In this document: positions 1-9,993 of the stretch, one piece after another | How the letters are laid out: each line of letters opens with the position of its first letter | Numbering within the stretch: the stretch's first letter is position 1 | Origin: Euglena gracilis | Taxonomy: Eukaryota; Euglenida; Euglenophyceae; Euglenales | Assembly: GCA_039621445.1 (NCBI GenBank) | Contig: CP154955.1 | Span: 3,020,017 to 3,084,016, forward strand | Length of the DNA: 64,000 nt | Direction of reading: 5' to 3' | Notes under the pieces: model-generated | Seen by the model: only the letters and a program-made list of their open reading frames with translations | Databases searched by the model: none | What the model was told of the DNA's origin: nothing | Made by a program: the position numbers and the translations under genes

Positions 1-816
1 AAAAACAACCCAAAAATTTTGGGCACCCCCCAAAAAACAAATCTTTGAGTCTGTACAAAAGCTGTTGAGCGGACTTAGAAGAATCCTCCTCTCAACAGCA
101 GCCAGCCTGGACAATGCTTTCGTGTTTGAGGTATCACAGGTGGGCGCCTGTGGTATTTGCATTGGTGGGCACCACCAATGCAAAAAAGGACATAAAATTT
201 TTGGTATTTCTCTCTGGCTTTTTTGCGGGGACCCAGTAAATTTGCTTAAACACCAGTGAATGCCACAACTCCCCAAAAAGCATACACCAGGAAGGCTAGG
301 AATTGTTGTGCATCTTTATCTGATCCCTGCCAATTTCTTTGTGATGACATGTGTGAATTTTCTGCAAAAATTTTCATTGGGGGTGGTGCGGGTCACGGGG
401 GGGGGGGTCACAGGGGGGTCACGGGGCGGGTCACAGGGGAAGTATGTCACTTTGCAGGTAGGGTTGCTCACTTTGCGGGAAAATCTTTTTTATTATTTAA
501 TGGAAAAATTTCAAAAAATGCGGAAAATTGGAAATATTTCGATATTTCTCCATGGTAAAAAAATGACCCGGGATGGGGTGAACTTTGGGATGTTGGACTC
601 CCTCCACCCAGGTGAAGTTCACTGTTTGAAAGTTCACCAGGGGGCAGGCTTCTGTTTAGGACTCCGGGGGGGAGGGAGGGGAGGGGGTCCCCCCCCCACC
701 CACCCAGGGTGGCACGGGACCCCCCCCCCCGGGTTCATTGAAGGTTCGATTCTCGGGTCACAGGGGGGTCACGGGGGATCACGGGGGGTCACGGGGCAAG
801 CATCCCCATTATAAAA
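1..816. other. Repeat-rich noncoding stretch with GGGTCAC arrays
   Basis: I see no convincing gene here. Positions 389-440 and 750-800 carry short arrays built on G-runs separated by TCAC, and 665-735 is a G/C homopolymer stretch. A weak plus-strand exon-like segment (about 62-139) ends in CACAG before GTGGGC and reads GLRRILLSTAASLDNAFVFE; it has no partner exon, so I do not call it a gene. Confidence 0.4.
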
Positions 817-965
817 CTAATGGATTTTTATAGTGAGTTCATTATACACATTTAATTTGCATAGGTATGTGCTGTTTAGGGTTAATCGGCAATGGAGAAG
901 GAGCTTGGTGTGACAATTGGCTCCTAACCAATTGCGGTCCACAGCCTTGTAAAATTTCTTGAATG
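817..965 (-). CDS. Possible terminal exon, unidentified protein
   Basis: On the minus strand an acceptor-like CATGGCAG at about 966-973 precedes an open frame that reads AFKKFYKAVDRNWLGANCHT and runs to a stop at 817. The composition is protein-like and unlike the surrounding G/C tracts. I do not recognise the protein and found no upstream exon in phase. It could equally be a fragment of a mobile element. Low confidence. Confidence 0.22.
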
Positions 966-1254
966 CTGCCATGAAGGATGAAAAGGTTTTCAAAAGTGGG
1001 ACTAAAATAAGGGGGGGGTCCCAAAAACCAAAAATTTGGGCTTTTTTGGGTACCCCCCCCCAAACAAATTTTGGGGGGGTACCCAAAACCCAAAACCCAA
1101 CCTTGAAACGGGGAGCTGGGGGGGTCGAAAAGCACTCATTTTGGGCTCAAATTTTTTTCTGGGTCCAGGATGCCAAAAACATGGTTTTGGGCAAAGTTTT
1201 TTTTCCTCAATTGTTTCGATTTCCCCACCTTTTTAACCCAAAAATGGCGTACGG
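966..1254. other. G/C-tract noncoding stretch
   Basis: Dominated by runs of G and C with repeated CCCAAAA and TTTTGGG blocks. Frames open here on both strands are low-complexity and mirror each other. No gene seen. Confidence 0.4.
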
Positions 1255-2062
1255 CTAAGTCAAAAGCAGGCCAAAACTGTGCAAAATGGCCAAAGTAGGC
1301 CGCAAAACGGCCGTAACTTGGGCCAGGTGGGGAGTTGCGGGGAAATCAAAATACCATTAGATAGGGCACTGTAAGGGCTTCAGTTTAGGTCTCCAGACAT
1401 TTGCTTTAATTTTTGCTTCATTTCTGAGATGTTTTCGAACATCGATTTTTTGATCCTGAAAAAGGCCCAAAATGGCCCCTGAAATGGGCCAAAATTGGCC
1501 GAAAAATGGCCGTCACTCGGGCACGACACGAAGAGTTGGGGGAAAGTAAAGCATGGATAGGGCATTCCAAGGGTTTCATTTTTGCTGTCCAGATATTTGT
1601 TTTGATTTTGCTTCATTGTTGAGATATTTTGGAAAGATCTATTTTTTTTTCAGCAAAAACAGCCAAAAAAACACCCCAAGATGGCCGTTTTGGGCTGCAA
1701 AAGCGTGCCAGATTATCGGCCAGGCGTGTTGGCGGCCAAAACAGTGAACGGAGGGGGGGGGGTGATAGAGGGTTATTTAGAGGGTACATTTCAGTGAGAC
1801 ATTTCCGGAGAAAATGTATGTTTTCTCGAGATATTTTCGAAAACTCAATTTTTTGACCGATTTTTGGACCCTGGAGAAAGGTAGAGTTGGAAGGGGGGGG
1901 GGGGGCGGGCCAATCCTACCCAGTTTGGACCCCTTCGCGGGTGATAATCCGCCGGTTCCCGAGGTGGCCCCGGGGGGGGGGGGGGGTTCGACTCCCCCTT
2001 TTGCCCAGGGGTGAGCTTCGTTCTTACCCATAAAGGGATAAGAGCTCAGCGACCCCTCCCCT
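1255..2062. repeat. Tandem unit of about 170-180 bp, dispersed family copy A
   Basis: Two to three imperfect units follow each other. Each contains a GGCCGT(A/C)ACT(C/T)GGGC box, a GAGTTG(C)GGGGAAA box, a GGGCATTCCAAGGG-like box, a TCCAGACATTTG-like box, and a TTTTGAGATATTTTGGAAA-like box before GATTTTTTGA. It ends at 1870-2060 in a G-tract module with TTACCCATAAAGGGATAAGA and GAGCTCAGCGACCCC. The same order of boxes appears reverse-complemented at 55.62-56.32 kb, so this is a dispersed repeat rather than local decay. Confidence 0.7.
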
Positions 2063-2083
2063 ACCCCAGGGTCGGAGGGGGGT

Positions 2084-2332
2084 AGCAGTTTGATATCATT
2101 GGCACGGACTGTGATATTTTTTGCGAAAGGGTTTTTTGTTTTATTAGGGTTATTGAAGGAGTGGGGTTCGAGTTAGGATTTTGTCCGAAGTGCTTGCCTA
2201 ATTTTAGGACCAAAGTTAGGCCAGATGTGGGCCCATCGCTAAGCTAAAACCCTGACCCTAACCCTAATCCTTCAATAGCCTTAAAAACATTCCAAAAAAG
2301 GCTTGCGGTCCGTGCCAGTAGTATCAACTTGC
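2084..2332. mobile_element. MITE-like element with 25-bp terminal inverted repeats
   Basis: The left end 2084-2108 (ending ATTGGCACGGAC) and the reverse complement of the right end 2308-2332 (ending CTGGCACGGAC) match at about 21 of 25 positions. The inner arms also pair: TTAGGGTTATTGAAGGA on the left against TCCTTCAATAGCCTTAA on the right, and G(T)TAGG against CCTAACCC. The element has no coding capacity and should fold into one long hairpin. A TA or longer target duplication is not clear. Confidence 0.7.
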
Positions 2333-2689
2333 AACCACGGGTACGTTGGGGTACCAGTTTGCTACGTATGCCTATTTGATTATTCGATTATGATTATTTG
2401 AGTCTTGTCCACTCGCTGCAGTATCACAGCATTTTTTGCCTTCGAGGTGCGAAGTGGGGCAAAATCGGCAGGAATGGGTCAGCTAGAAAATTGCTTGTTT
2501 TACATTTTTTTGCATTTATTTGGTTTTTTTTCACAGTTTGAATTTTTTTGTGCCAGCTCCGACCCCCCTATTCAGACCCAGCTCCAGCTGGGGGACTCCC
2601 ATATGGGGGGTCAGCCAACAGCTTTTGTCCAAACAACATTTTCCAGCTTTTGAGCTGGATCAGATCAAGCTACCGCCTGGTGATTGGCC

Positions 2690-2995
2690 TAAGCATGTTT
2701 GTAGTGTGTGTGCATGTGTGTATATGCATGTGCGTGTATGGATGTTGATGTGCATGCATTTATGCCTGTCTCTGTACATATGAATGATGTATGCATGTCT
2801 GTCTGTCTGTCTCTCTCTCTGTGTGTGTGTGTTTGTGAGTATGATTGAGTGAGTGAGAGTGAGTGGGTGGGTGGGTGGGTGGTGAGTGCGTGCGTGCGTG
2901 CGTGCATGCGTGCGTGCGTGCGTGCGCGCGCGCGTGCGTGCGTGCATGCGTGCGTGCGTGTGTGAGCGAGCGAGTGAGTGTGTGTGTGGATGATG
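2690..2995. repeat. Microsatellite cluster (TG, CTGT, GTGG, GTGC)
   Basis: Successive short arrays: GTGTGCATG mixtures, CTGT repeats around 2798-2815, TG repeats, GAGT repeats, GTGG repeats at 2866-2882 and GTGC repeats at 2886-2962. The open frames across it (THARTHAR-type repeats) are translation artefacts of the array. Confidence 0.85.
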
Positions 2996-3064
2996 CAAAT
3001 TTTGCTTGTGGCATTTTGGAATTTTCATTTTGCTTGCAAAATAAATCTCCTGTGCTATTTACAG

Positions 3065-3147
3065 GGAAAGGACACCACGTCGCTTTCCTGTGCAATGTCA
3101 GCTTCATCGTCACGTTCTTGTCTCTGTACAAAGATTTCTTCGTTTGA
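3065..3147 (+). CDS. Possible terminal exon of a membrane protein
   Basis: An acceptor-like TTTACAG at 3058-3064 precedes a frame reading GKGHHVAFLCNVSFIVTFLS and ending LYKDFFV with a stop at 3147. The segment is hydrophobic, as in a last transmembrane helix. I do not recognise the family. A plus-strand exon at 50279-50389 ends in a vaguely similar way (NTLFYCNVLIV...DFI stop), which may be chance. No upstream exon was linked. Confidence 0.25.
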
Positions 3148-3149
3148 CC

Positions 3150-4990
3150 AATTTCCCTCGGTCAATAATCATTCCTCATGTATCAAGCGCAAAAACCTCT
3201 ACTCTAACCCTTCCCTTAACTTTGTGTCCGAACTCTGTGCCATGCTTTCAGCTTCTGTTTGCGGCTTGCTTCTGGTTCAAGGAATGGAGTGCGTCTTCTT
3301 GCCAGCACTCTTTTTTCACCTCAAGGCTCGCAGGAAACCCTTGGAAAAATACCCCCTACTAACTGTCTTTTCACATATGTTCATCCCCAAATTTCCACTT
3401 GTTTCAATTTGGATTTATTTGACGTCGCTACAAGAGCATGGCGAAATTTGTCTTTGTCAAGCAGAAAAACACACATTTTTTTATTCAGGGTAAAAATTGG
3501 CTGGAGTGGTGGGTTGAACAATTTTCCACCAGTCCCAGAATTTACAAAACCCCACCATGACAATTTTACCCTCTGCAGGAAAGACAAACCATAAGAATCA
3601 AAGACGTTAACAAATGCTGAAACTGTTGAGTCTTCTGCCGGGAAAATCATTTTTAACATCCACATGCCCGCCACCCCTATGGCGGCAGTTTTTTTTTGCA
3701 GTTTTCAATGTTCAATTTTCAGCTCAGAAAGTTTTTGTCCCCACGTGGAGGAGTGAGGCTCCTGTTTAAGGAAGATCGCAGCACCCTGGGGGGGTGCTAT
3801 TGGACAAGCAGGGGGGTAGGGTGGGTTTGGGGTGGGTAGGACCTCAATGGAGTGGGCCAGCCAGTGTCCTTTTTCCCGCCAGTCCAAATTTTCTTGCCTC
3901 TGAGCTGGACCCCCCGGGGTTGTTAAAGGACGTCCTGGTGGACCCTCCCCTTGAGGGGTCTATAAAAAAATTGAATAATGTTTGGGAAATGCTCTTAGAG
4001 GGCCCCAACCCGCACCAAGCTGGGTGGGGGACCTCCCCTGGGGGCCTTAAAAGAGCTGGGAGGGATGTTTTTTTCCCTCGATTGCAGATGCCACATCCTG
4101 AAAGTGTGCAAGGCTTATCAACAACATAAGGGGGCTGCGACGTTTTCTGTTGGTGGTATCCCCTGTCGATGACATCTTCTCAACAAAAAAAGCATGATGC
4201 CATTGGTGCTGAAAGTGTCTTTAAATGTACCCAGCATTCGTGACCACATTCACTGGGGGGTCCAGCCATTCAGGGGCCTGTATATATTTCCAGGCTTGAA
4301 AATTGCTGACATTTGATCTCAGACCAAGGGGGAGGGGATGGGGAGTACATCGTCAAACATCAGCGTTTTTTTTATATCTTTTTCTTTGGAAAGTTCAGAC
4401 GTTTCAAAGGTTTCAAAGGTTGTATCTGTCTTTTTTCTATTTCATTTCATCATTCTTTTGGGTTCGCCCAGTCAAAAAAAAAAAACGTTTTCGCAACTCA
4501 CTGATAACTTCAGACAACAGATAACTTCGGAAAAGAATCAGACACCCCCTTTTTTTGGATACGCATCAATCCCTGCCCCCTTGCTAGGTCTGGCTGGGTG
4601 GTCCAGTTAGCATTTTCTCCCCATCCAGCACTTTTTTCTGGCTGGACCAGGGGGTCTTAAAGATATCTCCTGACAGCAACTCTCTTTTTGTGATGCTTCA
4701 GGATTCTTACCGCCAGAGGGGGAGAGGCTGGGGCTATGCTGACAACCAGCCATCATTTTCTTTTAACGGCATGATGCCATGCAAATGATGTGTGCTGGAC
4801 CGTCAGAGGCAAACTGGGTGGGTGAATTTCAGACGATGCGCTGAACTCAAGTTTTCATTGTCAAGACCAATCATCCAACGCCTCAAAAATGCTCCGACAG
4901 TTGCATCATTTTCAGGATGCAAATGATGTTTCAATACTATTTTTTTTATTTGTGCATGAATTGTTTGTCATTTTTTTTGCCATTGCCCAC
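3150..4990. other. Noncoding stretch, no gene seen
   Basis: AT-rich intron-like DNA alternating with short G/C tracts (3780-3960, 4250-4330). Open frames are short and low-complexity. If the exon at 5 kb is real, its upstream exons should lie here, but I could not find one. Confidence 0.35.
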
Positions 4991-4992
4991 AG

Positions 4993-5218
4993 GAACACAG
5001 AAATGGGTCTTTTCTCCGCGCTTCAAAACACTGTTTCCGTGTTGTATGAGAATACAACGGCGGTGTTGTATTTCGGCTTCTTGTGGACGACGGACAAGAT
5101 CTGGACCATCGGGACGGTGATGATGGTCATCTCCACGCCCATGCTGTTGATGAGCGAGACTGAGAAGAATAGGATCTTGTTTGAGCTTCTGCTTCCTTTG
5201 TTTGCTTTCAGACAAGGT
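4993..5218 (+). CDS. Possible TOM22-like exon (mitochondrial import receptor)
   Basis: TOM22 is the central receptor of the outer mitochondrial membrane import complex and has one transmembrane segment. The frame after the acceptor CCCACAG reads MGLFSALQNTVSVLYENTTA, then KIWTIGTVMMVIST-P-MLLMS-ETEK. In TOM22 a tryptophan starts the membrane segment, a proline follows 11 residues later, and an acidic E-x-E-K patch comes next. The W-to-P spacing here is 11. The exon could end at ACAAG before GTGACC (5219). Against this, the antisense strand of the same stretch is also open behind a good acceptor (TTCTTCTCAG) with G/C-rich third positions, so the strand is uncertain. Confidence 0.35.
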
Positions 5219-5617
5219 GACCATTTTTTTTTGCCAGTTTGTCACTGGTCATTTTGTCCAAGTCATTGCCCGCTCAACCTGCGCTGAAAGGGTTGCATCA
5301 TTTTTCAAGTCTTGGGAAATTATTTTCATTTCAATTTGCATTTTGGACCAGGTTTTCTCCCTTGTGTTTGCGTGTTGAGGGTTTCCTGGCCGAAATCCTG
5401 TTGGCGGGATTCAATGGGAAGGATGTCATGGCTTCCCTTTTGCAAAATTTGTGCCTTTGTTGACCTGGAGGCAGGGTTTTTTTTAGTCTTGGACCCCGGG
5501 GGGAGGGGGGGGGAGAGTGGGTGGGTCGCCCCCCCTGGGGAGGGGGTCCCCCCAGAGGGGGGTGGGATGTACTTTTCGGCGTCAAAGGCGCCGAAAATTT
5601 TTGAAAGGGTGCCAAAC
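5219..5617. other. Noncoding stretch with G/C tracts
   Basis: Intron-like to about 5460, then G/C runs (5495-5570) and a GGCG-TCAAAG-GCGCCGAAAATTTTT hairpin box of the kind scattered through the window. No gene seen. Confidence 0.4.
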
Positions 5618-5795
5618 TACGTTCCATAATCATTAGCCAGGTCTTGTTCCATAATTATTCGCCACCCCCCCAAAATTTTTTTACCGTGGAGTGCCCGTGC
5701 CGCGGCAAACGGCACCACATCAGTGCCTCAGATGCCCCACACCTTCCAGATGTGTTAAAATATGTTTTTGGCATATTTTTCCGCAGTTTTGCACC

Positions 5796-5996
5796 ATGCC
5801 CCGCAGCTCGGGTGATGACAGGCTGGCCAAAAGGCTGCATGTGCTGCAGCTTAGGCAGCTGGACCCCAAGATGTCCAAGTCCGCGATAGGCCGGCGGGCA
5901 GGGGTCAATGTCTCCACAGTGCGAGGTATCCTGGCCGTCTTTGGCAATGCTGACATCTCACACAGATGCTTGGAAGGCCACCTGGGGCCAACGTGA
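5796..5996 (+). CDS. Helix-turn-helix fragment of a Tc1/mariner-like transposase
   Basis: From an ATG after CACC the frame reads MPRSSGDDRLAKRLHVLQLR, then LDPKMSKSAIGRRAGVNVST-VRGILAVFG. The SKSAIGRRAGVNVSTVRGIL stretch is a textbook helix-turn-helix of the kind at the N terminus of Tc1/mariner and IS630 transposases, where it binds the terminal repeats. The frame leaves the arm at about 5960 and stops at 5996, giving 66 residues, far below the 330-350 of a full transposase. No DDE/D catalytic region follows. It may act only as a DNA-binding domain or be a relic. Confidence 0.5.
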   Translation: MPRSSGDDRLAKRLHVLQLRQLDPKMSKSAIGRRAGVNVSTVRGILAVFGNADISHRCLEGHLGPT

Positions 5997-6228
5997 AGGT
6001 GGTGCCCAAGAAGGCATCACCCCAGACCATAATGAGCACCTAGCAAAACCAAGAACTCAATTTTGCCCTCAAACCCAGGTGCCTGAAGGACATGGGGATC
6101 AAGGCCAGGTGCCTAAGGGTACAAAATGGTAGTAAAAGGGCTTGAAAAGTCTAAAAATGTACCTTTTCCAGCGTGCTGACTGCTCCTTGAGCCTCCCTGC
6201 ACCCTTGTGGGCTGCTGGGGCGCCCAGG

Positions 6229-6391
6229 GAGATGTCAGCATTGCCAAAGACGGCCAGGATACCTCGCACTGTGGAGACATTGACCCCTGCCCGCCGGCCT
6301 ATCTCGGACTTGGACATCTTGGGGTCCAGCTGCCTAAGCTGCAGCACATGCAGCCTTTTGGCCAGCTGTCATCACCCGAGCTGCGGGGCAT
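6229..6391 (-). pseudogene. Mirror copy of the helix-turn-helix segment, frameshifted
   Basis: This is the inverted copy of the coding part of the left arm. It starts at the equivalent ATG (6391), but one G is missing in the GATGACAG-CTGGCC stretch (about 6366-6372), which puts the start out of frame with the helix-turn-helix. The downstream part still reads LDPKMSKSEIGRRAGVNVST. The left arm therefore holds the only continuous version. Confidence 0.55.
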
Positions 6392-6762
6392 GGTGCAAAA
6401 CTGCGGAAAAACATGCCAGAAACATATTTTAACACATCTGGAAGGTGTGGGGCATCTGAGGCATTGATGTGGTGCCGTTTGCCGCGGCACGGGCACTCCA
6501 TGGTAAAAAATTTTTGGAGGGGTGGCAAATAATTATGGAACAAGACCCTGCTAATACTTATGGAACGTAGTTTATTTTTAGCATTTTGCGATTTTTTGGC
6601 CTTTTTGGGGAAAAGTGGGTTGAGTCCCCCGGGGGGGGGGGGGCAGGGGGTGGGGGGGTGGGTGGGTGGGGGGACCCCCCTCCCCCCCGGTCTTAAGAAA
6701 AAACCCCTGCCTGGAGGGAAATGTCCTTTTTTTAACACCACCCCATTCGAAAAATTCAGAAG

Positions 6763-6919
6763 CTTGTTCACGACCACCACGCAGCCGCTTGCGTCCGCCA
6801 TCAGCCAGAACAAAGGCAAGCAGGATGAGCTCACCAACAAGCTCTTCACCAGGTTGCTCCTCAAGTGGGTTCGCCAGAGGTTCGTCAGAGAAAGGGAGCA
6901 TCTTGTCTTTTCTTGAAAT
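6763..6919 (+). CDS. Probable terminal exon, unidentified protein
   Basis: Behind AAAATTCAG the frame reads SLFTTTTQPLASAISQNKGK, then QDELTNKLFTRLLLKWVRQR and ends REREHLVFS at a stop. Third codon positions are mostly G or C, as in the better-supported exons of the window, and the end is basic and helical. I do not recognise it. The antisense strand is also open (an acidic frame), so the strand call is tentative. The exon lies 200 bp from the foldback element. Confidence 0.35.
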
Positions 6920-6969
6920 ATCTTTGAAGAATCTGAAAACATGGAATTTAATGTCCAAAATGACCCCTT

Positions 6970-7335
6970 GATGGAATGAACCCCCCCCCCCCAAGGACCG
7001 ATTTCGGCTACCCAGATAATAACCCCCCCCTTCTGGCAGCTGCGAAGGCATAAAAAACAGAGGGGAAAGTCAGCAGAAATTGCAACAAATCACAAAAATG
7101 GACGCAGAAAATATGCCAAACAAGCAACCATTTTTCAAAAAAAAGCCTGCAAATGCCAAAAAAAGTGACCTTTGGAGCCTGTGGAGGGGTTTTTGGGCAG
7201 TTTTTTGACTTCGAAGGTTTTGCCCAAATAATAAACCCCTCCAAAAATAAAACCCCCCTGGACCCCGATTTCGAGTGTCCAAATAATGAACTGGGGGGTT
7301 CATTATTTGGGGGGCGGTTAATGTATTTCAGCTAA
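6970..7335. repeat. AATAATAAACCCCCC-type dispersed repeat
   Basis: Contains several AATAATAACCCCCC / AATAATGAACTGGGG modules and the inverted pair GAACTGGGGGGTTCATTATTTGGGG near 7289-7313. Related modules occur at 24.19-24.44 kb and 37.18-37.58 kb. No gene seen in it. Confidence 0.5.
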
Positions 7336-8149
7336 CTGGGGAAAAAACAACAGGGGCTGTATTCAAATCAAAATAATAGGGCGCTCTTTGAGGGTTTTCT
7401 TTTCATTCTTCGATAACAGCAAAGTTTGCGATTTTTGGTTTTTTGTGTGTTTTTTTTTGCCTTCTTATTGTCGATGTGTTAGAATGTGTTAGAATGAGAA
7501 TTCGCTTAACAAATGTCTCAGACTTGGTGTTCACCAATTTTTTGGTATATTTTTTTGCTCATTGCTCAGGTCTAATAACCGTGCTTTTTTCTTTTATTGT
7601 CTTTCTGGTTTCACTTTGCTTGAATTTTTTTCATATTCCGTGTTTTGCTCCCCCTGGGTAAGTTTCAGGTTTCTTTTAAAGTCAGACGACCCCACCGGGG
7701 AGGGTGAGTAGGTGGGTCCGTGGATGGACCGCCCCCGGGGCGGGGGGGGGGTCCCGGGTATGGGTTTCGGTGCGAAGCGCCAAATTTTTTTTGGGGAATT
7801 CCCTCAGATGACCGGATTTTGGGGGGTCTCCACCCATAGATTCACTACAACACCTGTGGGGTGTTTCGAGAGTGGGTGGGTTGCCCGGCCAAAGGCTGGG
7901 CTGGAAAAAGATTTTCAGCGGTTTCGGCCGATTTCTGCTCCAATTTGGGTGGGTGGGTTGTTGACCCCTGGGGGGGGGGGGGTCGTGGGTGGGTGGGTGG
8001 GTTGTCGAAAAGAAGTGGGTGGGTGTGTGTGGGCGCGGGAAACAGTCCCTTCCCCGGAGTCCAAGTGAGTCTGTGGGTAGAGGACCCCCCCACCCCCGGA
8101 GGTCTTAAAAAGAAGCCTGGTAAGTGTCATTTGGGGCGACAGGAGACAG
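7336..8149. other. Noncoding stretch, T-rich then G-rich
   Basis: 7336-7680 is T-rich and intron-like. 7690-8100 is made of G/C tracts, with a GGTGCGAAGCGCC hairpin at 7770-7782 and GGGTGGGTGGG runs. No gene seen. Confidence 0.4.
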
Positions 8150-8325
8150 GTTTGTCCAGAGCCTCGATTTGTTTATCGTGACCGCATTCTGGGGAGAAGC
8201 CTGCAACTGGAATCAGGCGGCCGCAGCGCGACCGAGGTCAAGTTGGAGAGTCTCCCTTTCAAGCAGAGATGGGTGGGCCGCATTGGGCCTCCCAGGGCTG
8301 CATGGCAACCCCTGAAAAACCTATG
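8150..8325 (+). CDS. Possible internal exon, unidentified protein
   Basis: Acceptor GAGACAG (ending 8149) and donor CTATG before GTGGGTGG bracket a frame reading CPEPRFVYRDRILGRSLQLE, then SGGRSATEVKLESLPFKQRW. A second frame is open too (RFVQSLDLFIVTAFW), so the choice is uncertain. Third positions favour the first slightly. No family recognised. Confidence 0.28.
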
Positions 8326-8652
8326 GTGGGTGGGGGGTCAACCCCCCCCCCCCCCCCGTCCAAGTGGGGGGTCCGAACCCCCTTGGGCGGTGCTGTTGGT
8401 GCTGTTGTGGTACCCCCCACCAGGCTTTCGCGTACAGCGTCCCCCGTCAAAAAAAAAGACTCCATCTCCTGGATTTTTTCCTGGCAACTCGATGGGTTGA
8501 ACCCCGCTCATGTTTGGGGCAAACATGGGAGGGCAGTGGTATCGAGTGTGGTGCCTCAGCCATCTCTGTTGGCAAGTGAGGTCAGTTGGTTGCCTTTCTT
8601 CTTGCCATTCACTGCCTGCTGTCTTCCTGCTAATCTCCAACCTGGTTTCCAG

Positions 8653-8761
8653 ACTCCAAGCTTCAGGAGCTGGCCTGGTCTGGCCGCTCCCCCGTTATTT
8701 CTTTCAATGAAAATTTGAAAGTTGGATTGGCCGAGCACTGGTCTCGTTTGGACTCCAAGGG
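8653..8761 (+). CDS. Possible exon cut by a DIRS remnant
   Basis: A strong polypyrimidine tract and acceptor (TCTCCAACCTGGTTTCCAG) precede DSKLQELAWSGRSPVISFNE and NLKVGLAEHWSRLDSK. The frame then runs straight into sequence derived from DIRS terminal repeats at about 8765, so the true end is not visible. The KL-x-ELAWSG beginning is faintly like the start of a TBC RabGAP domain, which is not enough for a name. Confidence 0.35.
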
Positions 8762-8764
8762 CAA

Positions 8765-9076
8765 TCCTACTCCCTCAGGGAAACCGACAAGGGAAGGGAC
8801 ACCACGAAGTTGGACTCCCACGACAAAGGAAGGGGAGGAAGGGACCAAGAGGGCGAAGCACAAGAAGATGGTTGGACTTTATGAAACCTCGGGCTGGAGG
8901 GCGAAGCACAATAAGATAGTGAGACCTTATGGCACCCCGAGCTCTGCATTTTGCCCTTGTGAGGGAGGCCATGCCTTGCTCGCAGGCGGGGGAAAAAAAA
9001 GACCTCACAAGGTCTTTGTGCTTCGCCGTCGGTTCCCTTCCTCCCTTGTCGGTTTTCCTGGCGGGAGTGCGAGAGG
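8765..9076. mobile_element. Remnant of DIRS-type terminal repeats
   Basis: 8768-8850 resembles the right terminus of DIRS-1 and DIRS-2 (ACTCCCTC, AAACCGACAAGGGA, GGGCGAAGCACAA). 9003-9075 is its inverted counterpart (CTCACAAGGTCTTTGTGCTT, then TTGTCGGTTTTCCTGGCGGGA). Between them lies GCCCTTGTGAGGGAGGCCATGCCTTGCTCGCAGGCGG in broken form, the inner terminal-repeat motif. It is a 312-bp end-to-end relic without coding sequence, and marks an older insertion beside the intact cluster. Confidence 0.65.
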
Positions 9077-9699
9077 CGATGCCTCTTCAGCCGGAAGAAC
9101 AGAAGCCAAGGAAGAAGGCTTTTTCATGCTGTGCAAAAACGGCTGGCGATAAGGGAGCTCTAAAAAAGCCAGTTTTCTGGCCCCGCAATTTCCCCTTGCG
9201 AAGCCAGGCTTTCCTCGGCCGCGGTGTCGCGAAAGTGCTCCGTGGGCTTGGCCCGGCATTGGGGCCCATCCTTCCGGAGTAAACCGGCTCCCGTCGGACC
9301 CAACCCGGTTTCAGCCAGACAAAAGCGCCATGCTTTCTCCAGGAGGGACCGCCCGGGGGGCCAGGGCGAAGAAAAAAGACCTGAGGCAACTCCTTCCCCG
9401 TCGGGGGTCTTTTGAGCGATTTTTGGTAACGAACTGGTTGTTCCAACTTCCCACAAACGCTCCCCGGCCCATTTCCAGCTTGCCGAGGGCTTTGAAGACG
9501 GCTGATCGTTTATGCGTCGCGTGGGACTCGACAGATGCTTTTGCGTCGCGCTCCGTGCCCTTTCAACCCTGGAAGGGCCTCGTCGTGGAAGTGCCAGGCA
9601 CCTCGTTACCGTTGTCGCCCGGACCCAGTTGAAATCTGGCCAGGCGTGCCCCGCCTCGGCATTCTCCGTGCGAAGGGTGGGGACGCAAGGAAAGATGAG
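9077..9699. other. Unassigned GC-balanced stretch
   Basis: Unlike most of the window this stretch lacks homopolymer tracts. A plus-strand frame at 9330-9632 reads smoothly in part (LPTNAPRPISSLPRALKTAD, then RLCVAWDSTDAFASRS) but has no recognised domain and no splice partners. It lies between two DIRS-derived pieces and may belong to a decayed element. Confidence 0.3.
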
Positions 9700-9846
9700 T
9701 CGTACTCCCTCGAGGGAAACCGACAAGGGAGGAAGGGATACCGAGGGCGAAGCACAAAGACCTTGTGAGGCCATGCCTTGCTCGCCGGCGGTGTTGTTTG
9801 GATTGTTCTTTGCGCTGGGTTAGGAGTCCCTGCTTAGTGCCGCCTC
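9700..9846 (-). repeat. DIRS-1 right inverted terminal repeat
   Basis: Read on the plus strand it runs from TCGTACTCCCTC through GGGCGAAGCACAAAGACC and GTGAGGCCATGCCTTGCTCG to GGAGTCCCTGCTTAGTGCC. The inner part is the inverted counterpart of the left repeat at 14040-14178. The outer about 80 bp are unique to this end and reappear reverse-complemented in the internal complementary region. Confidence 0.85.
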
Positions 9847-9993
9847 GCCGGAGTTGGCTGACGATGCTGCTCCGACTGGGGGGCGTGGCTTCTTGCCCCT
9901 GGGGGTTGTCCCCCCCGTCTCCCCCCCCTGGCCCCCACTGTCTGACCGAGGGCTTTTGAACACAAATTTTCTTTTACGGGTGGGGGGGTCGGG

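Larger units (their letters stand above)
5620..6567. mobile_element. Foldback DNA transposon derivative flanked by TA
   Basis: Two arms, 5620-5960 and 6229-6567, are near-perfect reverse complements of about 340 bp around a 268-bp centre. Outer ends read CGTTCCATAA inward on both sides and are bordered by TA (5618-5619 and 6568-6569), the usual target duplication of Tc1/mariner/IS630-type elements. Inside each end the motif GTTCCATAAT-ATT-GCCA occurs twice in direct orientation about 26 bp apart, as transposase binding sites often do. Each arm encodes a helix-turn-helix segment. No catalytic domain is present, so this looks like a non-autonomous, mirror-duplicated derivative. Confidence 0.7.

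Noticed and set aside
2244-2280. Telomere-like CCCTGACCCTAACCCTAA
   Set aside because: Only two units; it is part of the MITE arm that pairs with TTAGGG-like sequence on the other side.
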